Source: a bacterium
GTDB lineage: Bacteria; Pseudomonadota; Alphaproteobacteria; Caulobacterales; Hyphomonadaceae
DNA: 64,000 nt
Assembly (NCBI GenBank): GCA_016125045.1
Contig: WGML01000003.1
Coordinates: forward strand, 124,001 to 188,000
Reading direction: 5' to 3'
Shown here one piece after another: positions 1 through 8,768 of the stretch (its first letter is position 1; every line of letters starts with the position of its first letter). The notes beneath the pieces were generated by a model that was given only the letters and a program-made list of their open reading frames with translations, ran no database searches and was not told the origin of the DNA. A program made the position numbers and the translations under genes.

Positions 1-2
1 GG

Positions 3-1430
3 TTCACCACACCCTCCGGCGGGGAGAGTTCGGTCGATCCGAGAATCTCCTTTCGCTGCAACGAAGCGACCGCGCCGACTCGCAACGGGGTGAACACCTT
101 CCAGCTCGCCTGGGCCAACAGCGCGCCGGACATCATTCCGATCGTCGTCACCCTGTCCGGCGACGGCGTCGTGCGGGTGGCGAACCCGGGCGGCGTTCAG
201 GCGCTCCCCGCCGCGGCGGTGAACATCGGGGCGGCTGGCAATATCCTGGTCACGCCGACGACCTTCCTCGGCGATCTCAGTCCCGCCGTCACGGCGACGA
301 TCTGCGAGACGAACCCCACCACAGGCCAGTGCACCAATCCCTCGACGCCCGGCGGTTACGTCCTCGCGGCGTTCGCCCAGAACCAGTCGCGCACCTTCAC
401 GGTCTTTTTCGACCAGTTCGACACGGTCGGCACGCCCTTCATGCCGGATGTCGTCCGTGTGGGGATGGATTTCTACAGCTATACAACCTCGCCCATCTGC
501 ACCGTCGGCGGGCAGGACTTCATCTTCGGCAACATCCAGCTCCGCGGTCAGTCGGGGGCGGCGTTCACATCGCCCGACCCGTCGCAGGGACCGACGCTGC
601 AGGACGGCTATTACGACTTCGTGTTCGACGATATCGCGACCCGCGGCCGAAGCACCGCATTCGGCCTGTTCTTCAGCTCGGTGAACCGGCTCTACGCCAG
701 CGCGTTCGGCGCCGGAGACCGGGGCGGCGCCTTCGTGGAAAGCCAGGAGAGTTTCGGATCGAGTTTCATCGACGCCATCCGATCATCGTCGCCGTCGCCC
801 GATGTGTTCGCCGACGCCCGCATCGTGACACAGGAGATCGCCACCACGGGTTCGGGCGGTGTGTTCAACCGCAACCAGTCGGCGCTGCTTGGCGCCAATG
901 TGCAGGCGCGACACCAGTTCGCGGGACGGGCGGTTGCGGGCTCGGGGGCCACTCCCATCCCGGCGGCGCGCGAGGCGGACTTCCGGAGCCTGTTCCTGCC
1001 GTTCGGCGATGAGACCATCACCCTAGCGGAGTATGACGGGGCGTACAGCGTTCTGGGCCAGCAGGGCGGCACGACCATGAACCTCGCTTCGTCTGGCGGT
1101 CAGTTCACGATCTCCGGGTCGATCCCGGGCGGCGCGCCCGGCGCGTGCACATTCACCGGAACAGTGACGCCGCGACCGGGGAACCGACAGCCGATGGTGA
1201 CATCGATCACTTTCACCTCTCCCGCGGGTGCGAGCTGCGCGACGGAATGGCCAAGCGGCACTTATGACGGCTATTCGCAGATGTCGCCGCCGACGGCAGC
1301 GATCCCGCAATGCAACCTTCCGGCGGTTCCGAGATTTGTGCAGGTCGAGCTGTCGCCGCTGCGCCGGGGCGCAACGCGCTCCACCGACACGGGCGCCGAA
1401 AAATCGCTCGCCGGCACCCGGGCGAACTGA
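3..1430 (+). CDS. Secreted protein with shared Cys-paired module (5' end outside window)
   Basis: The frame is open from base 3 with no start, so the N-terminus lies outside the window; the GTG at 90 is internal. About 475 codons are visible. The first stretch has the end of a module half (RISFRC, then NGVNTF). It continues with PDIIPIVVT, SGDGVVRV, AVNIG, the Cys pair CETNPTTGQC, RTFTVFF and FMPDVVRVGMDF. The same motifs in the same order occur in the protein at 17251-18876 and at the C-terminus of the subtilase starting at 37111. The second half is Gly/Ser-rich and includes YDGAYSVL and GACTFTG, resembling the C-terminal part of the 17251 protein. No catalytic motif is visible. I infer an exported, probably extracellular or surface protein. 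The last 50 residues (rich in Pro, Arg and Thr) do not resemble the relative, so a 3' frameshift is possible. Confidence 0.8.
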   Translation, partial: FTTPSGGESSVDPRISFRCNEATAPTRNGVNTFQLAWANSAPDIIPIVVTLSGDGVVRVANPGGVQALPAAAVNIGAAGNILVTPTTFLGDLSPAVTATICETNPTTGQCTNPSTPGGYVLAAFAQNQSRTFTVFFDQFDTVGTPFMPDVVRVGMDFYSYTTSPICTVGGQDFIFGNIQLRGQSGAAFTSPDPSQGPTLQDGYYDFVFDDIATRGRSTAFGLFFSSVNRLYASAFGAGDRGGAFVESQESFGSSFIDAIRSSSPSPDVFADARIVTQEIATTGSGGVFNRNQSALLGANVQARHQFAGRAVAGSGATPIPAAREADFRSLFLPFGDETITLAEYDGAYSVLGQQGGTTMNLASSGGQFTISGSIPGGAPGACTFTGTVTPRPGNRQPMVTSITFTSPAGASCATEWPSGTYDGYSQMSPPTAAIPQCNLPAVPRFVQVELSPLRRGATRSTDTGAEKSLAGTRAN

Positions 1431-1547
1431 ACGGGCGGGCGGACGTCACCCCGGGCTTCGCCCGACTCCCAGGCCAAAGCTCGATCCCGATTGAGCGGCT
1501 ACGGGTCATGGGTATTCGCGGTCGCCGAGGCTGCCGGTGACGTTCGC

Positions 1548-2369
1548 TCAGCGGCGACGCGCTCCGAGCCGGTCGTTCGATGCGGACTCAAGGTCCGGAG
1601 CGTCCGTCGCCATGCGCGACGCACCCGCCGGCGCTGCATCCCGGAGCGGCACCACGGTCGCGCCCGCGCGGGCGACAGCGCTCGTGCGGCGCGCGAAAGT
1701 CGTCGTCCAGACCATGCGATCGATCTCGAACGCCGGAGGTTTGATGGAGGTTTTCACAAGTTCGAAATGGCCGTCATGGCCCTCCGCATACTCGCGGTCG
1801 AGCGTGTTGTGGATGGCGAGCACGGCGCCGTCCTTCAGGAAGGGCGACCACAGATCGAACGCTTCCCGCACGCCATCGCGCGACTGGTCGGCGTCCATGA
1901 ACAGCATGTCGATCGGGCGGGTCCATTCTGCGGCGGCGTCGGTCGTGCCCTGTGCGTGGACATGGACGCGGTGGCTGAGGCCCGCACGCGAAATGGTGCG
2001 GTCGAAATTCTCCCGCAACGGACGACGAAGATGGTCCTGGCGGTCGCGATAGGTTTCCGCCGAGAAGCTGTCGCCGCGCGCGTCGAACGCGTCGACGCAA
2101 TGCACCTCGCCGTCACCGCGCAGCTCGCATGCGCCGGCAAGCGCGATCGCCGACCGGCCAAGCCATGAGCCAAGCTCGACGATGACGGGATCGGCCGGCA
2201 GGGTTTTCACCGCTTCGCCGAGGGCGACCAGTTCCGCGTGCGAGGTCCAGCCCTCGACGACGCGCGCCGCCGCGAGATAGCGGCCCATGGCGCCATAACG
2301 CATCGGGTAGTAGGCCGTGAACACAGCCCCTTTGACCGCTTTTTTTCCTTGCATCAGAAGATCAAGCAT
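1548..2369 (-). CDS. Class I SAM-dependent methyltransferase (Methyltransf_24 type)
   Basis: This is a stand-alone Rossmann-fold methyltransferase of about 273 residues. The SAM-binding motif I region is VIVELGSWLGRSAIAL, followed by the acidic residue in VHCVDAFD. The later strand MLFMDADQSRDG is typical of the Methyltransf_24 family, whose members act on sugars, small molecules or cell-surface glycans; the substrate cannot be read from the sequence. The C-terminal 40 residues are a polar tail with no domain I recognise. The start is taken at the ATG at 2369; an in-frame TTG at 2381 is the alternative, and neither has a clear Shine-Dalgarno sequence. It has no co-directional close neighbour. 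Confidence 0.8.
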   Translation of the reverse strand: MLDLLMQGKKAVKGAVFTAYYPMRYGAMGRYLAAARVVEGWTSHAELVALGEAVKTLPADPVIVELGSWLGRSAIALAGACELRGDGEVHCVDAFDARGDSFSAETYRDRQDHLRRPLRENFDRTISRAGLSHRVHVHAQGTTDAAAEWTRPIDMLFMDADQSRDGVREAFDLWSPFLKDGAVLAIHNTLDREYAEGHDGHFELVKTSIKPPAFEIDRMVWTTTFARRTSAVARAGATVVPLRDAAPAGASRMATDAPDLESASNDRLGARRR

Positions 2370-2417
2370 CGCACCACGCAAAGTCAGCTATTTCGTCGGT
2401 CGTTCCGGCGCAGCGGG

Positions 2418-2450
2418 GCCGGCGCGTTCCCGATGTGGAACCGCGCCGGC
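2418..2450. other. Strong intergenic hairpin
   Basis: GCCGGCGCGTTCC (2418-2430) pairs with GGAACCGCGCCGGC (2437-2450), with one bulged C and a 6-nt loop. It lies between the divergent methyltransferase start and the end of the DUF488 gene. No T-tract follows on either strand, so it is not a canonical intrinsic terminator. It could lie in the methyltransferase 5' leader. The rest of 2370-2603 shows nothing I can name. Confidence 0.5.
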
Positions 2451-2603
2451 GACAACCGTCCGAAAGTCAGGGGAGCCTCCCCCCCGATGCCAAATGACTA
2501 CACGATTGTTGCGCCCCATCGAACGTACCTGACGCGATTGTGACCGAAATCGGGCGAAAGCGGGCAAAATTAAGCCAACTCGCGCGAACTTCGCCCCCGC
2601 CGT

Positions 2604-3056
2604 TCAACTCTCGGGCGACAAGTCCGTCCGCTTGAAGCCCAGCCCCTCGAGCTCCCGGGCGATCCGGTCACGGTGGCATTTTCGGGCGTCGGCGCAGAAG
2701 CAGAGCAGGGCGCTTGGCGTCTCGCGCGCGAGGTCGGCGCATTCCTGGAGGGCGAGCTGCGCCGCCGGCTCCTGAAACCGCTGCTCATAAATGTCGCGGA
2801 ACAGGTCCATGCGGCCCGCTCGATTGGCGTCGCGCCCGGCCTTCGGCGTGCCGAGCGCGGGAAGATGGATGTAGTGCACGCCCGCCGCGTCGAGGCTGGC
2901 GGACAGAACCGTCTTGGAAAAACCGGCCCTTCGCGACCGCGCGACGTCGCGAACGTCGATTAGGCGTTTCACGCCCGCGTGGCGCAGCGCGCCGATCAGC
3001 TGGTCCAGCGTCGCGCGCTCATAGCCGATGGTGAAAAGGGTCGGGACGCGGGCCAT
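2604..3056 (-). CDS. DUF488 family protein
   Basis: This is a 150-residue cytoplasmic protein of the DUF488 family. Family features visible are the N-terminal FTIGYERATLDQLI, LIDVRDVARSRRAGFSK (the conserved D-V-R with the following S-R), HLPALG, and the C-terminal CFCADARKCHRDRIA Cys/His cluster. The biochemical function of the family is not settled. The ATG at 3056 is chosen because AGGAG lies 8 nt upstream and the protein starts directly at the domain. It is the third gene of a tesB / M15 peptidase / DUF488 run and begins 14 nt after the peptidase stop. Confidence 0.85.
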   Translation of the reverse strand: MARVPTLFTIGYERATLDQLIGALRHAGVKRLIDVRDVARSRRAGFSKTVLSASLDAAGVHYIHLPALGTPKAGRDANRAGRMDLFRDIYEQRFQEPAAQLALQECADLARETPSALLCFCADARKCHRDRIARELEGLGFKRTDLSPES

Positions 3057-3070
3057 CGGCGCCGCTCCTG

Positions 3071-4015
3071 CTATTGATTGGTCCCGCGTCCGGGGCCGGA
3101 TGCGGGGCCAGATGTCGGGCCAGATATGGGGCTGTTCAGGCAATCCGGACTGATCCCCGCCACATAGTCGTCGAGCGCCCTCACCGACGCGGCGGTCTCC
3201 GCGCCCGCGAACCCCGCAATGTCCGCGACCGAAACCGCGCTCCTGTGCTGGCTGAGGAAGCCCCCGGCAAGCGGCAGATAGGACCAGTGCCAGCGCTCTT
3301 CCTCATAGCCGGTCCGGCGATCGTCGCCCTTCGCGGAATAGACCTGACAGAAACCGAAGTCCGCGGCGTTGGCCTGCAGCCAGTCGCGCACCTTCAGGCC
3401 CTCGCCGCTCTCAAACCAGCGATTGTCGAGGCTGTTGAAGTCGAAATCCGTCCCCCAATGGTGGCGGGACGTGCCGGGCATGGACGAATACTCGAGAATC
3501 TTGCGCGCGCGCTCGACGGGGTCCGCGATACTCTCGTTGAGTTTCTCTCCTTCGACGCGGGTCCTGCCGGTCCACTTGTCTTCCCAGATCCGGGTCTGGC
3601 GATCGAACGACCGAAACGCCGAGATGATCTTCAGATTGACGCCGTCGCGCGCCGCCGCGGCGTGCATTGTTTCAAACGCCGCGATCGCTTCCTTGCGGGC
3701 GTAGAGTCCTGCGGGCTCTGAAAACCGGGACGGGATGACGCTAAATCCGTCATCGCTCGCCGGATCGATCCGGCCAAGCAGTGCATCCTTCGAAAGAACG
3801 GGGCCGTCGCTTGCGGCGTGCTCCGGGTCGGGCGCGGCCTCATCGGCGATGTCGGGCGCCGCCGGGGCAGCGGACTCACGCGGCGCGCGCAAGGCTTCGG
3901 TCGCGCCCGAGCCGCCGAGAATGCGGGGCGCCGCGCCATCGGGAGGGACCGTCGAGGGCTGGGAGCAGGCCGCCAGTAGCGACAGGGCCGCGGCGCCGGC
4001 GAACACTCCTCTCAT
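3071..4015 (-). CDS. Lipoprotein D-alanyl-D-alanine carboxypeptidase, M15 (VanY-like)
   Basis: The start at 4015 overlaps the tesB stop by ATGA and gives a lipoprotein signal (MRGVFAGAAALSLLAAC, lipobox LAAC). It is followed by a Pro/Ala-rich linker and a M15B peptidase domain. Zinc-site motifs are SRHHWGTDFDFNSLD (H-x6-D type) and the C-terminal ERWHWSYLP. M15B enzymes trim the terminal D-Ala from peptidoglycan stem peptides. The lipobox implies anchoring in the periplasm at the inner or outer membrane. The C-terminal SGPTSGPASGPGRG tail is a repeat-generated extension outside the domain. Its genes are translationally coupled to tesB, although the functions are not obviously linked. Confidence 0.87.
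   Translation of the reverse strand: MRGVFAGAAALSLLAACSQPSTVPPDGAAPRILGGSGATEALRAPRESAAPAAPDIADEAAPDPEHAASDGPVLSKDALLGRIDPASDDGFSVIPSRFSEPAGLYARKEAIAAFETMHAAAARDGVNLKIISAFRSFDRQTRIWEDKWTGRTRVEGEKLNESIADPVERARKILEYSSMPGTSRHHWGTDFDFNSLDNRWFESGEGLKVRDWLQANAADFGFCQVYSAKGDDRRTGYEEERWHWSYLPLAGGFLSQHRSAVSVADIAGFAGAETAASVRALDDYVAGISPDCLNSPISGPTSGPASGPGRGTNQ
3092..3127 (-). repeat. 12-nt tandem repeat in the M15 peptidase C-terminus
   Basis: Three successive 12-nt units (GGGGCCGGATGC, GGGGCCAGATGT, CGGGCCAGATAT on the plus strand) encode the SGP[T/A] tail repeats of the peptidase at 3071-4015. A partial fourth unit follows. Similar 4-codon repeats occur in imuB and imuA. Confidence 0.75.
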
Positions 4016-4902
4016 GCCTTGTCTCCGCGCGGTTTCATGCGCCGCAGCAATCCTTCCTGCACCACGGAGGCGACGAGTTTGCCGGATTCGGTGAACACCT
4101 CGCCGCGATTGAACCCCCGGGCGCCGGAAGCGGACGGGCTGTCCATCGCATAGAGCATCCACTCCGACAGGTCGAACGCATGGTGGAACCACATCGCGTG
4201 ATCGAGGCTCGCCATCTGGACGTCGCCCGTCAGCCAGCTCACGCCATGGGGGCGGGCGGCGACGCCGAGAATGCCCATGTCGGACGCATAGGCGAGGAGC
4301 GCCTGCTGCATCGGCTGTCCACCCGGTATCTGTCCCCGCGCGCGCATCCAGAGCTTCTGGTCCGCCGGCAGCGGTTTCGGCGACAGCATGTTCTGCGGTT
4401 CGACGGGGCGAACCTCGATCGGACGCGGCCGCGAGAATGATTTCGCGAGTGCGGGGGGCAGCTTGTCCTTGGCGAGCTCGCGCAGCTGTTCCTCGCTCGC
4501 GAGCGTCTTCGGGGCCGGGGTCTCCGGCATCGGCGACTGGTGTTCGAACCCGTCCTCGGCGGTCTGGAACGACGCCGCGAGATTGAAGATCTGTTCGCCA
4601 TGCTGGATCGCCACCACGCGCCGCGTGGTGAAACTGCGGCCGTCGCGCGACCGGTCAACCTCATAAAGGATCGGCACACTCGGATCTCCCGGACGGATGA
4701 AATAGGCGTGCAGCGAGTGGCAGAGGCGATCCTCGACCGTGCGGTAGGCGGCGACCAGCGCCTGCGCGATCACCTGACCGCCGAACACGCGCTTCATCCC
4801 GTCGTCGGGCGAGACGCCGCGAAACATGTTCACCTCGATGCGCTCAAGATCGAGCAGCGACAGGAGATCGGCGACGCTGGCGTTCTGGGTCGTTTCAGGC
4901 AT
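4012..4902 (-). CDS. tesB: Acyl-CoA thioesterase II (TesB)
   Basis: This 296-residue protein is close to the usual length of TesB. It is a double hotdog thioesterase that hydrolyses medium- and long-chain acyl-CoA to free fatty acid and CoA in the cytoplasm. Visible hallmarks are FGGQVIAQALVAA in the first hotdog, HSLHAYFIRPGD, then in the second hotdog SLDHAMWFHH (catalytic Asp), SASGARGF, and VVQEGLLR carrying the catalytic Gln. It is the first gene of the leftward tesB / peptidase / DUF488 run and is divergent from yebC, 165 nt away. Confidence 0.95.
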   Translation of the reverse strand: MPETTQNASVADLLSLLDLERIEVNMFRGVSPDDGMKRVFGGQVIAQALVAAYRTVEDRLCHSLHAYFIRPGDPSVPILYEVDRSRDGRSFTTRRVVAIQHGEQIFNLAASFQTAEDGFEHQSPMPETPAPKTLASEEQLRELAKDKLPPALAKSFSRPRPIEVRPVEPQNMLSPKPLPADQKLWMRARGQIPGGQPMQQALLAYASDMGILGVAARPHGVSWLTGDVQMASLDHAMWFHHAFDLSEWMLYAMDSPSASGARGFNRGEVFTESGKLVASVVQEGLLRRMKPRGDKA

Positions 4903-5067
4903 GGGTCATCCTTCGGGCGGCGGCGCTTGCGACGCTGCTATAATGCCAACGCGGCCGCTTGGCGATGCGCCGGCGCCCGCATCCTTCCGAGGGCTCGCTT
5001 GCGGCCCCCAGCCGCTGCGGGCTAGAAACCGCGTCTTCCGCTCCGAATTGACACCCGAGGACCCGTC

Positions 5068-5817
5068 ATGGCCGGCCACAGCAAATGGGCCAACATCCAG
5101 CATCGCAAGGGCAAGCAGGACAAGGCGCGCTCCAAGCAATTCTCCAAACTGTCCAAGGAGATCACGATCGCGGCGAAGATGGGCGCCCCCGACCCGGCGA
5201 TGAATCCGAGGCTCCGGCTTGCGGTGAACAACGCCAAGGCGGCCTCGATGCCGAAGGATGTGATCCAGCGGGCGATCGACAAGGCGACCGGCGGCGACTC
5301 AGCCGACTACGAAGCCATCCGTTATGAAGGGTTTGCGCCGGGCGGGGTCGGGCTCATCGTCGAATGCTCGACCGACAACCGCAACCGCGCGGCGGGCGAC
5401 GTTCGCGCCGCCTTCTCGAAGAATGGCGGCAATCTCGGGGAAACGGGCTCGGTCTCCTTCGGCTTCGAGAATGTCGGCGAGATCGTCTATCCGAAGTCCG
5501 TCGGAAGCGAGGAGGCGGTGATGGAGGCCGCGATCGACGCCGGCGCGTCGGATGTCGCCAGCGACGATGAGGGCCATACGATCTACTGCGCGCGTGAGGA
5601 TCTCGCCGAGGTCGCCGCCGCCCTGGAAGCGCGCTTCGGCGCCGAGGCGTCGTCCACCAATCTCATCTGGAAGCCCGCCAACACGGTGCCGGTCTACGGC
5701 GAGGACGCCGACCGGCTGTTCCGCATGCTCGAAGTGCTGGAAGATCTCGACGACGTCCAGAACGTCTACGGCAATTATGAACTCTCCGATGACGAAATGG
5801 AGCGGCTGTCCCAATAG
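5068..5817 (+). CDS. yebC: YebC/TACO1 family regulatory protein
   Basis: This 249-residue protein has the canonical YebC start [18 protein letters not shown]. It is followed by [62 protein letters not shown] and the C-terminal VYGNYE. The family consists of three-domain cytoplasmic proteins described as DNA-binding regulators and, more recently, as translation factors related to mitochondrial TACO1. GAGG lies 10 nt before the ATG. It is followed after 47 nt by the PP2C-like gene. In many proteobacteria yebC is next to ruvC; that is not the case here. Confidence 0.95.
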   Translation: MAGHSKWANIQHRKGKQDKARSKQFSKLSKEITIAAKMGAPDPAMNPRLRLAVNNAKAASMPKDVIQRAIDKATGGDSADYEAIRYEGFAPGGVGLIVECSTDNRNRAAGDVRAAFSKNGGNLGETGSVSFGFENVGEIVYPKSVGSEEAVMEAAIDAGASDVASDDEGHTIYCAREDLAEVAAALEARFGAEASSTNLIWKPANTVPVYGEDADRLFRMLEVLEDLDDVQNVYGNYELSDDEMERLSQ

Positions 5818-5864
5818 CCGCTGTCAGCGCCAACGCCTCGCCTTAAGGCCGCCACGGAGACCGC

Positions 5865-6734
5865 ATGCGCATCCTCGACCAGATCGCGGCCCCGGGCGTG
5901 AAGCTCGACGCCTCTCCTGACGCCGCTCGCCGCGCGGGCGGCGGACGCAGGGGGGACGACCGCTTCGGCTATGACGCCTCCGCCGGCCGGGCCTGGGTGA
6001 TCGACGGCGCGACCGATGTGGGCGATGTGCGGCTGTTCCCTCACGCGGAATCCGACGCGGCCTGGTATGCCGAAACGTTGAGCCGGGCCTTCATCGATGC
6101 TCCGCCGAAGGACGGCGAGGCGAGCGAGCGCTATCTCGGGCGCGTCGTCGCCGCGGTCGTGGACCGGGCGCGGGCGGACTGCCGGTTCGATCTCGATGAG
6201 GTTCCGCGCGCCAGCCTGCCGACAGCGGCCGCCTTGTGGCTGCGCCGGGTGGACGCCGGGATCGAGGCCGCATCCCTCGGCGATTGCCTCGCTCTGGTGC
6301 AGCCGGTTTCGGGCGATCTCGTCGTGCTGGGCGACGCTGGCAAGGCCGACGAGGAAACAGAGCGGGTGAGAGAGGTCGTCTCCCGCCCGCCCGCAGAGCG
6401 TCGCAAATGGCTTCAGGCGACGCGGGCGCTTCACAACACCGAGACCGGCTACTGGGTGTTCGGACTTCAGCCCGAAGCGGTCGCCCGCTGCCGCATCGAG
6501 CGCGTGGCGGCGCCGGCGGGGACGCGCGTTCTGATGATGACGGATGGCTTCTATCGTCTCGTCTCTCCGTTCCGGCTCTACACCCATGAGGCGCTGATCG
6601 CCCGTGCGGCCGAGGCGGGCCTCGGCGTGCTGCTCGATGAGCTGCGCCGCAAGGAGGCCGCGGCGGCGGACGATCCGAGCTTCGGCCGCTTCAAGGCGTC
6701 GGACGACGCAACCGCCCTGCTGATCGAGATGTGA
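5865..6734 (+). CDS. PP2C-like serine/threonine phosphatase
   Basis: This 289-residue protein has the metal-binding acidic motifs of the PP2C fold in order: VIDGATD near residue 46, ASLGDC, MMTDGFY and the C-terminal SDDATALLIEM. These residues coordinate the two Mn/Mg ions in PPM-type phosphatases, which dephosphorylate Ser/Thr residues in the cytoplasm. No membrane segment or sensory domain is present. GGAG lies 5-6 nt before the ATG. Its target is unknown, and no kinase is visible nearby. Confidence 0.83.
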   Translation: MRILDQIAAPGVKLDASPDAARRAGGGRRGDDRFGYDASAGRAWVIDGATDVGDVRLFPHAESDAAWYAETLSRAFIDAPPKDGEASERYLGRVVAAVVDRARADCRFDLDEVPRASLPTAAALWLRRVDAGIEAASLGDCLALVQPVSGDLVVLGDAGKADEETERVREVVSRPPAERRKWLQATRALHNTETGYWVFGLQPEAVARCRIERVAAPAGTRVLMMTDGFYRLVSPFRLYTHEALIARAAEAGLGVLLDELRRKEAAAADDPSFGRFKASDDATALLIEM

Positions 6735-6748
6735 GGGCCCGCGGCGGA

Positions 6749-7528
6749 TTAGACCCGCCGCAGCGAGCTCACCGCCACGCGGAACTGCACCGTGTCGCGC
6801 ACCCGCACCAGCGTTCCGCGCGCGGCGACGGGATCGGCGACGAACGGCAGGATGTCGGCCGTGTGCGCGCGCCCGTCCGCGTCGAGGAAGAGCGGGGCCG
6901 CCAGCGCATCGCCGCAGGACCGCTCATCGCAGAAGGCGAGCGGCAGACCCCCGCGCGCGCACAGGGCGGCGCAGGCCTTGTGCGTCTTGCCGGTGGCCGG
7001 CTTCATCGCCCCGAACCAGCATTTTGCATCGAGGACTTCGCCGAAAATCAGCGCGGCGCCGATCTCCTCCTCATAGCCGGGGTCCGGCGTCGGCGGCGCG
7101 TCAGGCGACGCGGCGATCCAGTCCGGGGCGCCGGTCCCTGCGATCATGCGGTGCGGACCGCGGGCGATGAGGCTGCCTTGCACCGTGACTGCTCCAGACA
7201 GGCCCTCCGGAATGATGGGGGCGACGCTCTGCTTGCCCATCCCGGCGAGCCAGGCGGTGCGCAGGGCGCCGTCATCCTCACGGATCAGAAGCGACGGATA
7301 GGGCGTGCGCTGAAGCCAGCCTGTCCAACTGCGCACCTGAGTGTCCCAGCCGCCCGGACCGACCGGGGCCTGCTGGCTCGCGATCGCCGCCGACACGCCC
7401 GCGCCGGCGAGCAGCGTCGCTCCGGCGGAGACGAGCAGCGTCCGGCGATGGACGGGCGCGGCGGGCGCCCAGCCGACGAAGAACGGATCCGCCTCCGCTT
7501 CGGGAGGGGATTTGGGACGGCGGCTCAT
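6749..7528 (-). CDS. Exported Cys-rich protein of the heme/Rieske operon
   Basis: The start at 7528 overlaps the preceding stop by ATGA. The N-terminus has a short cytoplasmic stretch, then HRRTLLVSAGATLLAGAGVSAAIA, a Tat-like signal or anchor. The mature part holds a conserved-looking Cys motif near residues 175-205: LDAKCWFGAM, then GKTHKACAALC and GGLPLAFC. I recall similar CxxGxM...HKxCAxxC proteins beside ferric-reductase-like and Rieske genes, but I know no function for them. The spacing of Cys and His could bind metal or cofactor. It is the last gene of a four-gene, overlapping operon and is therefore probably made with the Rieske fusion protein. Function unknown. Confidence 0.75.
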   Translation of the reverse strand: MSRRPKSPPEAEADPFFVGWAPAAPVHRRTLLVSAGATLLAGAGVSAAIASQQAPVGPGGWDTQVRSWTGWLQRTPYPSLLIREDDGALRTAWLAGMGKQSVAPIIPEGLSGAVTVQGSLIARGPHRMIAGTGAPDWIAASPDAPPTPDPGYEEEIGAALIFGEVLDAKCWFGAMKPATGKTHKACAALCARGGLPLAFCDERSCGDALAAPLFLDADGRAHTADILPFVADPVAARGTLVRVRDTVQFRVAVSSLRRV

Positions 7529-8589
7529 CTGCGGCCCTCCGGAAGGGTTGTGGCGTCGACAGGCGTTCCCGGCGGCAGGGGGTCCGGTTCCACCTCGATC
7601 TCGCCGTCGACCAGGCGTGTGCGATAGGTTGCGATCTTCTCCGAATAGGGCGGCGGGGAGCATCCATCCGAGGGGCGATACTGAAAGCCATGCCACGGGC
7701 AGGTGACGCATCCGTCGATGATGCGGCCCTCGCCGAGCGGGCCGCCCTGATGCCGGCAGACATTCGAAATGGCGTGGATGCGCGCGCCGTCGCGGAACAC
7801 GGCGATGCGCTCCCCCCTGGGCGGGGTCACGATCCGGGCGCGACCGTCCGGAATGTCGTGCGGCGGGCCGACCCTGATCCACTCGCCGGTACGGGCGACC
7901 GAGCGGGGGATCGCGTTTTCCTTCAGCCCGGCCGTCAGGTGCAGTCCGGCGACCAGCGCCGCCGCCCCGCCCGCGAGCAGCGGATAGAGCGGGCTTGTCT
8001 CGTTCTGGATCGCGCCGAGGAAGATGTGCGCAAGCAGGAGCGCGTAGGCCGGATAGACCGCCATGTGCACCGACTTCCAGAGCCGGGGGCCGAGCGTCGC
8101 ATTCCAGAAATCGTGGCTCGTCGCCGCCATCACGAACAGGATCAGGAGCGCCGCGAGCCCCAGCGATTCAAAGGGAAAGCCCCGGATCGAATCATATCGG
8201 GGATTGGACACCAGCAGCGAGACGAGCGGGTTGAGGTCGGAAAAGCCATGATACCAGAGCGTGACGAGGCTCCCGTGCGCCAGCGCGATCAGGAAACAGG
8301 CGACGCCGAGGTGGCGCCGGTTGAACAACAGCGGCGCGGCGGTCCTGGTCAGGCGCGCGAGCGGACCGATCGCGAGGATCAGGGTGAGCAGCCCAAACCC
8401 CGCTGCTCCGGTCGCGCGGATGAGCAGCTGGATGGGGGCCGCGGCCTCCCGCCCGCCCGCCTCGACCGGGCTTGCGAGGATGGACGCCGCAACGAAGACA
8501 CCGATGAAGGACAGGACGCCTAGCGCGAGCGCCGCATCATAGAGGCGTTTGAAAGGGCTCCACTGCACCGCCTTGTAGTCATGGCCCAT
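7525..8589 (-). CDS. Ferric reductase-like transmembrane domain fused to Rieske [2Fe-2S] domain
   Basis: This 354-residue fusion has an N-terminal membrane part of about 225 residues with some six hydrophobic helices and intramembrane histidines (NRRHLGV, ALAHGS, TSHDFW, LLLAHIFLG). The pattern is that of ferric-reductase/MsrQ-like heme b proteins. Residues of about 245-330 form a Rieske domain with both cluster motifs, CRHQGG (CxH) and CPWHGF (CxxH). I infer electron transfer between membrane heme and a [2Fe-2S] cluster; donor and acceptor are unknown. It starts with a one-base TGATG overlap with the gene upstream and overlaps the Cys-rich gene downstream, so all are translationally coupled. 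Confidence 0.88.
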   Translation of the reverse strand: MGHDYKAVQWSPFKRLYDAALALGVLSFIGVFVAASILASPVEAGGREAAAPIQLLIRATGAAGFGLLTLILAIGPLARLTRTAAPLLFNRRHLGVACFLIALAHGSLVTLWYHGFSDLNPLVSLLVSNPRYDSIRGFPFESLGLAALLILFVMAATSHDFWNATLGPRLWKSVHMAVYPAYALLLAHIFLGAIQNETSPLYPLLAGGAAALVAGLHLTAGLKENAIPRSVARTGEWIRVGPPHDIPDGRARIVTPPRGERIAVFRDGARIHAISNVCRHQGGPLGEGRIIDGCVTCPWHGFQYRPSDGCSPPPYSEKIATYRTRLVDGEIEVEPDPLPPGTPVDATTLPEGRR

Positions 8590-8768
8590 CAGCGGGCCTC
8601 CTGATCGGCCGCGGCGCCGGACTGCGATGCAGCCGACTGCGGTTCCCCCGTCCGGGACGACAGCGTCGCCGGTTCGCTCGCGGTGAGCGCGGCCCAGATC
8701 GTCGCCGCCATCGCGAGGGTGAGAGCGACCCAGACGAAAAGATGCAGACGCTGCTGGCCCCTGGTCAT
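8589..8768 (-). CDS. Small single-span membrane protein
   Basis: This 59-residue protein begins MTRGQQRLHLF with one hydrophobic helix (WVALTLAMAATIWAAL) and a polar Ser/Ala/Gln tail. The start at 8768 overlaps the preceding stop by ATGA, and its own stop overlaps the next start by one base. The tight coupling on both sides is the main reason to call it a gene. It is probably a small accessory subunit of the heme/Rieske membrane complex. I recognise no family. Confidence 0.65.
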   Translation of the reverse strand: MTRGQQRLHLFVWVALTLAMAATIWAALTASEPATLSSRTGEPQSAASQSGAAADQEAR

